This document shows positions 1 to 6,164 of a stretch of 8,825 nt of DNA, piece after piece (position 1 is the first letter of the stretch; the number at the start of each line of letters is the position of its first letter). The position numbers and the translations under genes are program-made. The stretch comes from Bacteroidales bacterium (GTDB lineage: Bacteria; Bacteroidota; Bacteroidia; Bacteroidales; UBA1715), in the NCBI GenBank assembly GCA_017618935.1, contig JAFZTG010000116.1, positions 1 to 8,825 on the forward strand, read 5' to 3'. The notes beneath the pieces are model-generated. The model had not been told where the DNA came from. It made no database searches and saw nothing but the letters and a program-made list of their open reading frames with translations.

Positions 1-974
1 GCATCAATGAATTGATAGTTGTGAGGTGTTGCATATTGGTTGTAGTCTAAAGAAACTGTTTCGTAGCTTTTTGGACCCAACTCTATACCTTCGTGAACTT
101 CTTCACCAGCTTTTAAGAATGATATGCCCTCAGGAGCTTCTTCTCCAGATTGATAAATAGCAAAAAGCATTACCTTACCAGTCTTTCCCGAGAACGAATT
201 TGGCATAGTAATTTGAATAACAACATCCGTAACTTCATTATCTTTCGTAGCTGTAAATGTTACTGGTGTCCACTGCAACACTTCTACAGCTTCTTCAAAC
301 ACCATTATAGTAGAATGATATATACTCTCACTGAAAGTTCCACTTATTTTTAAATTTATAATATCATCCTTTTTTATCACTTCTGGTACCTCAAAATCCA
401 CTTCCATCTTAAATTGGGTTTCACCATCTTCTTTTTTACTATCTAGTTGAAACTCACCTGTAGGCATTTCAACATCATATTGAGCAGCAACAGCAGTTAT
501 TTCCGACAATGTTGCACGCAATTTCACAGGATCATCACCTAATTTTCTTTTCACGCTAGATGATATTTCCAACACCAAACGAACAATCACCTTCTCCGAT
601 GTAACGGCATCGGCAGTTATCGGAACAGTAAATGAAACATTGCATTCACTTCCTTCTGCAACTGCGACATCCAATGGTGTTCCGCCATAATTCATGGCCG
701 ACAACGGAGTCCAATAACCTGCAGCTTCACTATTGTCAACAATGCCAACATACGATATATTTTGTACGGCGACATTAAAGTAACCTTTTACTGTTACATT
801 TACAACGTCATCTTCTTTCAACAAATTTCCATTTAACGCAGATGAAATAACAACATCACCTCCTCCGTCAACTTTTGGATAAATATTTGCATCACTAATA
901 ACAACATTGTACTCTGCTGCACCAACAACAAGTGACAACAACGCACTAACTAAGAATAAAAATATCTTTTTCAT
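1..974 (-). CDS. Secreted protein with two tandem beta-rich domains (5' part; 3' end outside window)
   Basis: An open frame with no stop runs from the ATG at 974 off the window's left edge (324 full codons). The N-terminus is a Sec signal peptide: MKK, a hydrophobic run to about residue 18, then small residues GAA. There is no lipobox cysteine, so the product is probably secreted or periplasmic rather than a lipoprotein. The mature part is rich in Val, Thr and Asp in alternating hydrophobic/polar patterns, suggesting beta-sandwich (Ig-like) folds. It contains two diverged copies of one domain: LLKEDDVVNVTVKGYF (51-66) with YWTP (87-90) matches VIKKDDIINLKISGTF (199-214) with QWTP (234-237), a period of about 148 residues. 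No catalytic motif is visible. A promoter lies 41 bp upstream. In this phylum such proteins often end in a type IX secretion sorting domain; that end is not in view. I do not recognise the family, so the function is unknown. Confidence 0.85.
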   Translation of the reverse strand, partial: MKKIFLFLVSALLSLVVGAAEYNVVISDANIYPKVDGGGDVVISSALNGNLLKEDDVVNVTVKGYFNVAVQNISYVGIVDNSEAAGYWTPLSAMNYGGTPLDVAVAEGSECNVSFTVPITADAVTSEKVIVRLVLEISSSVKRKLGDDPVKLRATLSEITAVAAQYDVEMPTGEFQLDSKKEDGETQFKMEVDFEVPEVIKKDDIINLKISGTFSESIYHSTIMVFEEAVEVLQWTPVTFTATKDNEVTDVVIQITMPNSFSGKTGKVMLFAIYQSGEEAPEGISFLKAGEEVHEGIELGPKSYETVSLDYNQYATPHNYQFID

Positions 975-1014
975 AAAAAATTAAATTTAGTTAAACATAC
1001 TTTTTAAAGTGGGG

Positions 1015-1047
1015 TAAAAGTAGAACAATAAAATAACAAACGCAAAA
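1015..1047 (-). promoter_or_regulatory. Bacteroidetes-type promoter of the tandem-domain secreted protein gene
   Basis: On the minus strand, TTTG (1046-1043) is followed after 20 bp by TACTTTTA (1022-1015). This matches the Bacteroidetes consensus TTTG - about 20 bp - TAnnTTTG with one mismatch, at the last base. Transcription would start near 1011, giving an A/T-rich leader of about 37 nt before the ATG at 974. A short inverted repeat, ACTTT-TT-AAAGT (999-1010), sits at the predicted start site. Confidence 0.55.
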
Positions 1048-1110
1048 TTTTTGGTTAAAAGTTATCCGAGAAATCAAAGTTTAGACTAATAATACATCTT
1101 AAAAATGTAC

Positions 1111-2511
1111 TTACTTCAACCCCAGTTCTTTCCCTTTTTCCAACATATATGCGTATGCGGCATCGTGATTGTTATCGATAATGCCGTCAAGAATTGCTTC
1201 GCGAATCGCTAATTTTATGATACCCACCTCTTTAGAAGGTTGAATATGGAAGGTTTCAATGATTTCTTCTCCTGTAATTGGTGGTTGCCAATTGCGTATG
1301 GCGTCTTTTTCTTCAACAATTTTGAGTTTCTCGCGAACCAACTGGAAATTTTGTAAGAAGGTTTTTACCTTGATTTCATTTTTTGAAGTAATGTCGGCTT
1401 CGCACAACAGCATAAGGTCGTCGATGTCGTCGCTTGCATCAAACAGAAGACGACGAACTGCGGAATCGCTCACTTCCTCGTCAACCAACGCTATTGGTCG
1501 TAAATGAAGAAGCACGAGTTTTTGCACATATTTGAGTTTGTCGTTCATTGGCAACTTCAGGCGACGAAATATATCGGGAACCATTCTTGAGCCAACAATT
1601 TCGTGACCGTAAAACGTCCACCCGATTGTTTCTGAGAATTTCTTTGTCCGAGGTTTTCCAATATCATGAAGAAGAGCCGTCCATCGTAACCAAAGATTGT
1701 CGCTTTTTTCAGCCACGTTGTCAAGCACCTGCAACGTGTGGAGGAAATTATCCTTGTGACCGCAACCGTTGATGACATCTACGCCTTTGAGTTTTGAGAG
1801 TTCCGGGAAAATGAGTTCTAACAGTCCCGCCTGGTCAAGCAAAAGAATTCCCCGTGACGGCTTTTTCGTCATCATTATCTTATTGAACTCGTCAATAATA
1901 CGTTCCATTGAAACAATAGAAATGCGCTCTCTCATCTGACGAATCCCTTCGAAAGTGTTTTCTTCAATCGTAAAATCCAATTGGGCCGCAAACCGTACTG
2001 CGCGCATCATTCGTAACGGGTCGTCGGAAAACGTGAGAGCAGGATCAAGTGGCGTACGAATAATTTTATCGTTCATATCCTGAATCCCGTTGAACGGGTC
2101 AAGAAGCACGCCAAACGTGTCACTGTTGAGCGAGAGAGCAAGAGAATTGATGGTGAAATCTCGTCGATTCTGGTCTTCTTCCAGCGTGCCTGCCTCAACA
2201 TGCGGTTTGCGAGAATCATGAGAATATGATTCCTTGCGTGCACCGACAAACTCGTAATCGAACTCTTTGTAGTGGAACATTGCCGTTCCAAAGTTTTTGA
2301 ACACGGAAACCGTCAATTTGGGCGAAATTGCCCGTGCCGTTTTTTCCGCCAAATCAATACCGTTACCTAAGGTAACAATGTCGATGTCGTGATTTGGACG
2401 ACGAAGAAAAATATCGCGAACAAACCCCCCAATGACGAAAACTTGGGTGTTTTCGCTATCGGCAATCTTCGAAATGACCGAAAATACTGGATTGTCAAGA
2501 AATTCCTTCAT
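1111..2511 (-). CDS. cca: CCA tRNA nucleotidyltransferase (class II, with HD domain)
   Basis: The 466-residue product should add or repair the 3' CCA end of tRNAs from CTP and ATP in the cytoplasm. The class II nucleotidyltransferase head has the signature VIGGFVRD (26-33) and HDIDIVT (41-47), where D42 and D44 are the expected metal-binding carboxylates. RRDFTINSLAL (116-126) is the second family motif. DPFNGIQD (138-145) and FSDDPLRMMRAVRFAAQL (161-178) correspond to the neck and RNA-binding region, with nucleotide-selecting residues near DDPLR. An HD phosphohydrolase-type domain follows, with H258, and H282-D283 in LLHDIGK (281-287). Length is normal for the HD-bearing Bacteroidetes form. 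There is one start candidate, with GGAG directly before the ATG. It is divergent from the small exported protein gene at 2612. By motif reading alone a poly(A) polymerase cannot be fully excluded, but the HD domain and phylum favour the CCA enzyme. Confidence 0.92.
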   Translation of the reverse strand: MKEFLDNPVFSVISKIADSENTQVFVIGGFVRDIFLRRPNHDIDIVTLGNGIDLAEKTARAISPKLTVSVFKNFGTAMFHYKEFDYEFVGARKESYSHDSRKPHVEAGTLEEDQNRRDFTINSLALSLNSDTFGVLLDPFNGIQDMNDKIIRTPLDPALTFSDDPLRMMRAVRFAAQLDFTIEENTFEGIRQMRERISIVSMERIIDEFNKIMMTKKPSRGILLLDQAGLLELIFPELSKLKGVDVINGCGHKDNFLHTLQVLDNVAEKSDNLWLRWTALLHDIGKPRTKKFSETIGWTFYGHEIVGSRMVPDIFRRLKLPMNDKLKYVQKLVLLHLRPIALVDEEVSDSAVRRLLFDASDDIDDLMLLCEADITSKNEIKVKTFLQNFQLVREKLKIVEEKDAIRNWQPPITGEEIIETFHIQPSKEVGIIKLAIREAILDGIIDNNHDAAYAYMLEKGKELGLK

Positions 2512-2528
2512 CTCCGTTAAAAACTCGG

Positions 2529-2536
2529 CAAATATA
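2529..2536 (-). promoter_or_regulatory. -7 element of the cca promoter
   Basis: The minus strand reads TATATTTG here, a perfect match to the Bacteroidetes -7 consensus TAnnTTTG, 17 bp before the cca start. I see no clear TTTG about 20 bp upstream. The predicted leader is only about 14 nt. Confidence 0.45.
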
Positions 2537-2582
2537 CAAAAGTTGCAGTATTCTTATTTCGCTATCGTATTGAATAAATGTG

Positions 2583-2590
2583 TATTTTTG
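2583..2590 (+). promoter_or_regulatory. -7 element for the exported charged protein / acyltransferase pair
   Basis: TATTTTTG is a perfect TAnnTTTG match. A partial -33 candidate (TTTC, 2557-2560) lies 22 bp upstream. Transcription would start near 2594-2595. That would leave about 5 nt before the ATG at 2600 but about 17 nt before the ATG at 2612, which supports 2612 as the start. Confidence 0.5.
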
Positions 2591-2611
2591 TTTTGAAAAA
2601 TGTATAGAAAT

Positions 2612-2977
2612 ATGAGAAAGTTACTTTTTATGTTGAGCATCGTCGTTCTTTCTTGGTCGGCTGTCGATGCGCAAGGACGTGGGAAGAAAGCATACGTCCC
2701 CAATGATGATTCCGATGAATACGATACTGAAATTGAGGAAGAGGTGAAGATGGAAGCCGCAATTCAGCAAGGTGCGTCGGAGAAGGAACAACAACGAATG
2801 ATCCGTCATCGCGAAAAACGAAAAGAGAAAGAATACAAACGCCACCACAAAGAAATTCAGGATAAGGCGACGCTGAAAAAAATGAAGAAAAGCAAGAAAA
2901 AATCTGAAGCGTATAATCAGCATAAACCTCCGCTCAAAAGTCGAAGAGCGGCAAAAAAACGTGAAAGAAAACGATGA
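2612..2977 (+). CDS. Small exported, highly charged protein of unknown function
   Basis: The product is 121 residues from the ATG at 2612. An in-frame ATG at 2600 would add MYRN before MRK but sits almost on the predicted transcription start. MRKLLFML and a hydrophobic run to about residue 17, followed by AVDA-QG (17-22), form a signal peptide cleaved before Q21. The mature chain has an acidic patch (32-44, DDSDEYDTEIEEE) followed by a Lys/Arg-dominated half (62-121), predicted helical and probably extended or partly disordered. A segment such as KKMKKSKKKSE (89-99) resembles, from memory, small basic exported proteins found in other Bacteroidales; this is inference, not a search result. No catalytic motif is seen. 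The stop codon overlaps the next gene's start (ATGA at 2974-2977), so the two are probably translationally coupled. It could be a periplasmic RNA-, nucleotide- or envelope-polyanion-binding protein, but nothing in the sequence proves this. Confidence 0.8.
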   Translation: MRKLLFMLSIVVLSWSAVDAQGRGKKAYVPNDDSDEYDTEIEEEVKMEAAIQQGASEKEQQRMIRHREKRKEKEYKRHHKEIQDKATLKKMKKSKKKSEAYNQHKPPLKSRRAAKKRERKR

Positions 2978-3846
2978 TTCGCAAACTACACAATAAAGAT
3001 ATTGACAAAGCCCGTTGGGATGCGTTGGTGCAAGACTCACAATGTGCCGATGTATATGCCTTGTCGGCATATCTTGATGTAGTTTGTCCTCATTGGCACG
3101 GACTGATTCTTGGTGATTATGAAGCAGTTATGCCATTGCCAGTAAAAAAACGTTTCTTCTTTTCCTATATCGTTCAACCCGTTTTTTCTCAGCAATATAG
3201 AATCTACTCACAACGAGATATTTCCATTGAGGAAGTGGATTTATTCCGAAAAGAAATATTGAAATATAGATTTGTTCGTATTTGCTTATCGTTGTCGTTA
3301 TTTGACACTGCAATTCCACGATATAATTTCTCGCTTGACCTGTCAAAATCCTACGCCGACATTGCCCAGCACTATTCTGAGAATACGAGACGTAACATTC
3401 AGAAAACACAGAAATCGGGCTTGATTTGCGCGAAAACTGACAATGTAGAACAGGCATTGCAAGATTTTCTTGCTGCTGATACCAAAAATTATTATTCACC
3501 GTACAAGGATAAAATCCGTGCATTGGTTTCCTGTTGCGACTCGGAGGCATACGAAGTGAAAAATGAGTCGGAAACCTTGGCTGTGGCTGTATTCTTAAAA
3601 ACACAAAAACGATTGTACTATCTTTTCCCTGCAAGCACCACCGACGGGAAACAACTATCGGCAATGTTTTTACTGCTTGACTCGGTAATTCGTACATATG
3701 CCGAAACAGCATTCACTCTTGATTTTGAAGGTTCCGAGATTGAGGGAGTTCGCCGATTTTACGAAGGATTCGGGGCTCGGCAGGAAACGTATTATTATTT
3801 CAAGAAATTGTTTTTATGGACAAATCGTCCGTCTTTTAAATTCTGA
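2974..3846 (+). CDS. GNAT/FemAB-like acyltransferase
   Basis: The 290-residue cytoplasmic protein resembles the FemAB-like branch of the GNAT fold (Acetyltransf_6 type) common in Bacteroidetes. The N-terminal half contains YEAVMPLPVKKR (49-60), followed by a QPVFSQQ segment (68-74). The middle has the family-typical SENTRRNIQKTQKSGL (135-150), an Arg/Lys-rich stretch usually found at the acyl-donor or substrate site. The C-terminal half has LYYLFPAS (214-221) and LDFEGSEIEGVRRFYEGFGA (249-268), the usual closing motif of this group. The substrate is not readable from sequence. Relatives attach amino acids to peptidoglycan precursors or acylate other envelope or small-molecule acceptors. It starts inside the stop codon of the exported charged protein, so the two genes share an mRNA. 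Its 3' end overlaps the RNA methyltransferase gene on the other strand by 33 bp. Confidence 0.72.
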   Translation: MIRKLHNKDIDKARWDALVQDSQCADVYALSAYLDVVCPHWHGLILGDYEAVMPLPVKKRFFFSYIVQPVFSQQYRIYSQRDISIEEVDLFRKEILKYRFVRICLSLSLFDTAIPRYNFSLDLSKSYADIAQHYSENTRRNIQKTQKSGLICAKTDNVEQALQDFLAADTKNYYSPYKDKIRALVSCCDSEAYEVKNESETLAVAVFLKTQKRLYYLFPASTTDGKQLSAMFLLLDSVIRTYAETAFTLDFEGSEIEGVRRFYEGFGARQETYYYFKKLFLWTNRPSFKF

Positions 3847-4566
3847 ACAAAGAATTGCCGTTGCCACAGCGACATTCAATGATTCCGACGTTTTTCCCGT
3901 CGTGTTGAACGACGGAATATGAATCGTGCGATTCACGAGTTGAGCAACTTCGTCGCTTATGCCGTTTCCTTCGTTTCCCATAACCAGTACGGCGTTTTGG
4001 GGCAATTCTGCTTCATACACGTTTTCACCAGCCATATCGGCGACAAACGTGACGCACTCTTTCGTGTTTCTCAAAAATTCTGGCAAATCAACGTAACGGA
4101 CAGGCATCCGAAAAATAGCACCCATAGTTGCTTGTACTACTTTGGGATTATACACGTCAACACAATCGGTGGAACAAATTATCTGTGAAACGCCAAACCA
4201 GTCAGCCAGACGAATAATCGTCCCCAGATTTCCGGGGTCTTGTACGCCGTCAAGAGCGAGTACCAAACCGTGTAACGTCGTTTGGGAACCATAGTCTTTA
4301 CAAGAAGCCAAAGCCCACACGTCTTGCGGATGTTGAAGCAACGATATTTTTTCGATTTCTTCGTGGCTTGCTTCGTAACTTTCACATGAAATCGTATGAG
4401 TATCAAGCCATTCTCGCGTAGCGACAATCGCTTCTACACGAAACGAAGACTGCAACAACTCTTCAACTGATTTATTCCCTTCAACAACAAATTTCTGTTC
4501 CTCGTCACGAACTTTCTTTTTTCCAAACGAAGCAAAATATTTCAGTTTGTTCTTACTTAACTCCAT
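3814..4566 (-). CDS. TrmH/SpoU-family RNA 2'-O-methyltransferase
   Basis: The 250-residue protein transfers a methyl group from S-adenosylmethionine to a ribose 2'-OH of tRNA or rRNA. The N-terminal SpoU substrate-binding domain spans about 1-90, with FVVEG (26-30) leading into helix KSVEELLQS (32-40). The SPOUT catalytic domain has all three trefoil-knot motifs: LDGVQDPGNLGTIIRLADWF (105-124) with N113 and catalytic R119; VLVMGNEGNGIS (193-204); and IHIP (215-218) with SESLNVAVATAI (227-238). Length and motif order are typical. The target nucleoside (tRNA Gm18-type or 23S rRNA Gm-type) cannot be decided. It is last in a four-gene minus-strand run, with a 9-bp gap after the exported 161-residue protein gene. 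The C-terminal tail after SEFKRR adds four residues (TICP), and the gene end overlaps the convergent acyltransferase gene. Confidence 0.93.
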   Translation of the reverse strand: MELSKNKLKYFASFGKKKVRDEEQKFVVEGNKSVEELLQSSFRVEAIVATREWLDTHTISCESYEASHEEIEKISLLQHPQDVWALASCKDYGSQTTLHGLVLALDGVQDPGNLGTIIRLADWFGVSQIICSTDCVDVYNPKVVQATMGAIFRMPVRYVDLPEFLRNTKECVTFVADMAGENVYEAELPQNAVLVMGNEGNGISDEVAQLVNRTIHIPSFNTTGKTSESLNVAVATAILCSEFKRRTICP

Positions 4567-4575
4567 AGCAAGTGA

Positions 4576-5061
4576 TTACAGCATTTCTTGCAACTTGCCG
4601 TCTTTTTTGGCGTCAATGTATTTTTGCAAGCGTTTGTCAGGCTCTACGTGATATTTTTTGTACATACAATAGCGAACAAACTTGTCAATTGCCTGATATT
4701 GAAGGTCTTCCTCTTTTATCGAGAAATTATTGTCAATTGCAACCTTGCACATTGAGGCAAAGTACCGAGCTGCCAATGGGGCATCGTCGCTAATAATCTT
4801 AAAGAACTTTTTATGCGTTTGGAACGTATAGTACGGATTGTTGTTCATCCACTCTACCAAGAAATCAAAAGCGATAAGATTTTTCTCATCATTTTTCACT
4901 GACGAATTCAAGAGAAATTCGCAACAATTCACCACGTATGGCTGAACTTCCGCATATTCCGCAGAATCTTTCAACATACGACCATTCATTTCCGTAAAAT
5001 CTTGTGCGAACGCACCTACGGCGAACACTGCACATACCAAAGAAACAATAACCTTTTTCAT
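4576..5061 (-). CDS. Exported protein of unknown function (161 residues)
   Basis: I choose the ATG at 5061 rather than the one at 5067. The Shine-Dalgarno-like AAGGA overlaps the first ATG but lies 5 nt before the second, which gives a standard signal peptide: MKK, hydrophobic core 4-13, AVGAFA-Q with cleavage before Q20. The mature part is mostly helical and contains paired or single cysteines (NCCEF near 45-49; MCKVA and YCMYKK later) and aromatic motifs such as NNPYYTFQTHKKFFKI. No enzyme motif is visible and I do not recognise a named domain. It follows the outer-membrane barrel gene by 71 bp and precedes the RNA methyltransferase gene by 9 bp, so it is probably co-transcribed with both. 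A periplasmic partner of the upstream barrel protein is a plausible but untested role. Confidence 0.82.
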   Translation of the reverse strand: MKKVIVSLVCAVFAVGAFAQDFTEMNGRMLKDSAEYAEVQPYVVNCCEFLLNSSVKNDEKNLIAFDFLVEWMNNNPYYTFQTHKKFFKIISDDAPLAARYFASMCKVAIDNNFSIKEEDLQYQAIDKFVRYCMYKKYHVEPDKRLQKYIDAKKDGKLQEML

Positions 5062-5083
5062 ATTCATCCTTTTTTATTTGTAG

Positions 5084-5103
5084 AGACGATGTGCACAACG
5101 TCT
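5084..5103. repeat. 20-bp near-perfect palindrome in the leader of the exported 161-residue protein gene
   Basis: AGACGATGTGCACAACGTCT reads the same on both strands except for one mismatched pair (A/A at 5089 and 5098). It lies 22-42 bp upstream of the start at 5061. It could be an operator for a dimeric regulator or an mRNA hairpin between genes. The minus strand shows no T-run after it, so it is not a standard terminator. Confidence 0.5.
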
Positions 5104-5132
5104 TTACATAATTCAACCTATATTATAATGTA

Positions 5133-5846
5133 TCAAAATTCATTCCGAATTTTTCCAAAACGTAAATTTACAAAAAGTGTTACAAAACACCAAGAATTTT
5201 CGTCATTACACATAATTTCTATTTTGCGCAAATAGGTTTGTATGCTTGTGCCTATTTCCACAGCCGACGCATACGTGTTCCGTCCCGAAAAGTTAAACTC
5301 AAAACTTGACATTGCCACCAAACCTGGAACAAGTTTGATTTCGTTTATCCCATACCCAAACGATGCTTTCCCAAATTTGGTGTATTTTGAATCATCAAAT
5401 TTTTCTATCACGTCTTGTCCGTCGGGATACATTACGTGGTAGTAGGTAGGCTTTTCTATCGCACACGCCAGCCCCGCATCGTAGTTCCAGTAAATGGCTA
5501 CGGAATTTTTGTCGGATTTGCTGAATTGTTCGTTTTTTCGACCAATGGTAGCGTGTAACGCACCTACATTATTCTTTTTCCCATAAATTGTCATTCCCGT
5601 CGATGACGCCAAACGCACTTCCTTGGGACTACGAAGATTAACAAATTGAATACGATACGAGGTTTTGTGCAGATAATCCACATATTTGCCGTAGCGATAG
5701 CCAATGCCAAAACCGTTTGTGTTCATTCCTAACGAGAAAGAATAATCGTCGGAGAACAAAATTTTATTCTGATTGTCGAGTTCGCCTTGGCTGAATACAG
5801 GCAATGAAAAAATACAGAGCATGAAAATACTCTGTATTACTTTCAT
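5133..5846 (-). CDS. Predicted outer-membrane beta-barrel protein
   Basis: The product is 237 residues from the ATG at 5846. The same frame is open back to 5990, but that stretch (MFWLLLLLLR...) overlaps the lipoprotein gene out of frame and is not credible. From 5846 the start is a proper signal peptide: MKVIQSIFMLCIF with cleavage at VFS-Q before Q20. The mature part is built of alternating amphipathic strands (for example YSFSLGMNTNGFGIGYRYG, 35-53; IYWNYDAGLACAIEKPTYY, 118-136) and ends in NLRFGKIRNEF, with the C-terminal Phe typical of barrels inserted by the BAM machinery. Motifs LGMNTNGFGIGYRYG and NLRSPKEVR (70-78) remind me of an uncharacterised Bacteroidetes family; this is memory, not a search. 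It begins 25 bp after the lipoprotein stop and belongs to the same operon. An inverted repeat lies inside its signal-peptide codons. Function unknown. Confidence 0.8.
   Translation of the reverse strand: MKVIQSIFMLCIFSLPVFSQGELDNQNKILFSDDYSFSLGMNTNGFGIGYRYGKYVDYLHKTSYRIQFVNLRSPKEVRLASSTGMTIYGKKNNVGALHATIGRKNEQFSKSDKNSVAIYWNYDAGLACAIEKPTYYHVMYPDGQDVIEKFDDSKYTKFGKASFGYGINEIKLVPGLVAMSSFEFNFSGRNTYASAVEIGTSIQTYLRKIEIMCNDENSWCFVTLFVNLRFGKIRNEF
5811..5838 (-). repeat. Perfect 9-bp inverted repeat followed by a T-run, inside the barrel gene's signal-peptide codons
   Basis: AATACAGAG (5811-5819) and CTCTGTATT (5830-5838) are perfect inverted copies separated by 10 nt. On the minus-strand transcript the hairpin is followed by a run of six U (TATTTTTTC), the form of a weak intrinsic terminator or attenuator. 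It begins 8 nt after the start of the barrel gene (5846). Confidence 0.55.
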
Positions 5847-5871
5847 TGGAATTTCTATAAGTAACCGAGAC

Positions 5872-6006
5872 TTATATTCTTGAATTGTCGATTTGCTCAA
5901 CACTTGATTCACCTGGATATGCTGGACAAGGGTCAACAGTTTTACATGCAGAAACAAGTGCCGCAAGAGCAGCAGCAACAACCAAAACAATACCTAATTT
6001 TTTCAT
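5872..6006 (-). CDS. Small lipoprotein (44 residues)
   Basis: This short gene starts with ATG at 6006 and stops with TAA at 5872-5874. The product has a lipoprotein signal peptide: MKK, a hydrophobic run rich in Val, Ala and Leu (5-18), and the lipobox LVSAC (17-21), so C21 is the predicted lipidated residue. The mature chain is only 24 residues (C21-I44), beginning CKTVDPCPAYPG and having one further cysteine (C27). A perfect Bacteroidetes -7 element lies 38 bp upstream. Downstream, the beta-barrel gene starts after 25 bp. A CPAY-type motif near the lipidated Cys occurs, from memory, in other tiny Bacteroidales lipoproteins. Function unknown. An envelope partner of the barrel protein is the simplest reading. 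Confidence 0.8.
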   Translation of the reverse strand: MKKLGIVLVVAAALAALVSACKTVDPCPAYPGESSVEQIDNSRI

Positions 6007-6043
6007 AAATGTAAATTTTGAATTATGAAACTTAATCAATGTT

Positions 6044-6051
6044 CAAAAGTA
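6044..6051 (-). promoter_or_regulatory. -7 element for the lipoprotein/barrel/trmH-family operon
   Basis: The minus strand reads TACTTTTG, a perfect TAnnTTTG match 38 bp before the lipoprotein start. The -33 element is not clear. Predicted transcription start is near 6040, with a leader of about 34 nt. The 158-bp region 6007-6164 is shared with the divergent DUF4293 operon. Confidence 0.5.
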
Positions 6052-6133
6052 AACTTTTTCTTTGAAATACATAACATCAAACGCTAAAATTTACAAAAAC
6101 CTTGTCATCTATTCTTTTTTCTATGCAAAATTG

Positions 6134-6141
6134 TACATTTG
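6134..6141 (+). promoter_or_regulatory. -7 element for the DUF4293 / thioredoxin-fold / NUDIX operon
   Basis: TACATTTG is a perfect TAnnTTTG match. Transcription would start near 6145, about 20 nt before the ATG at 6165. This rules out the in-frame TTG at 6102 as the start. No convincing -33 element is seen. Confidence 0.5.
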
Positions 6142-6164
6142 CACTTGATAGTAAAAAGAGAACA

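Noticed and set aside
1093..1109. Possible terminator after cca (TACAT - 7 nt - ATGTA)
   Set aside because: Only 5 bp with one G-C pair and no clear T-run; too weak to call.
2621..3070. 149-residue open frame on the minus strand rich in Phe and Leu
   Set aside because: Antisense of the Lys/Glu-rich exported protein (AAA/GAA codons read as TTT/TTC). No promoter and no family resemblance.
3128..3712. 194-residue minus-strand frame opposite the acyltransferase gene
   Set aside because: No recognisable motif or upstream signal; the plus-strand frame carries the conserved family motifs.
3897..3915. Inverted repeat CCGTCG - 7 nt - CGACGG
   Set aside because: Inside the conserved third motif region of the RNA methyltransferase gene and explained by coding constraint; no T-run on either strand.
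5847..5990. Upstream extension of the barrel protein starting MFWLLLLLLR
   Set aside because: It is the other frame of the lipoprotein gene's GCT/GTT-rich signal-peptide codons; a proper signal peptide begins at 5846 and the lipoprotein frame has a clear lipobox and promoter.
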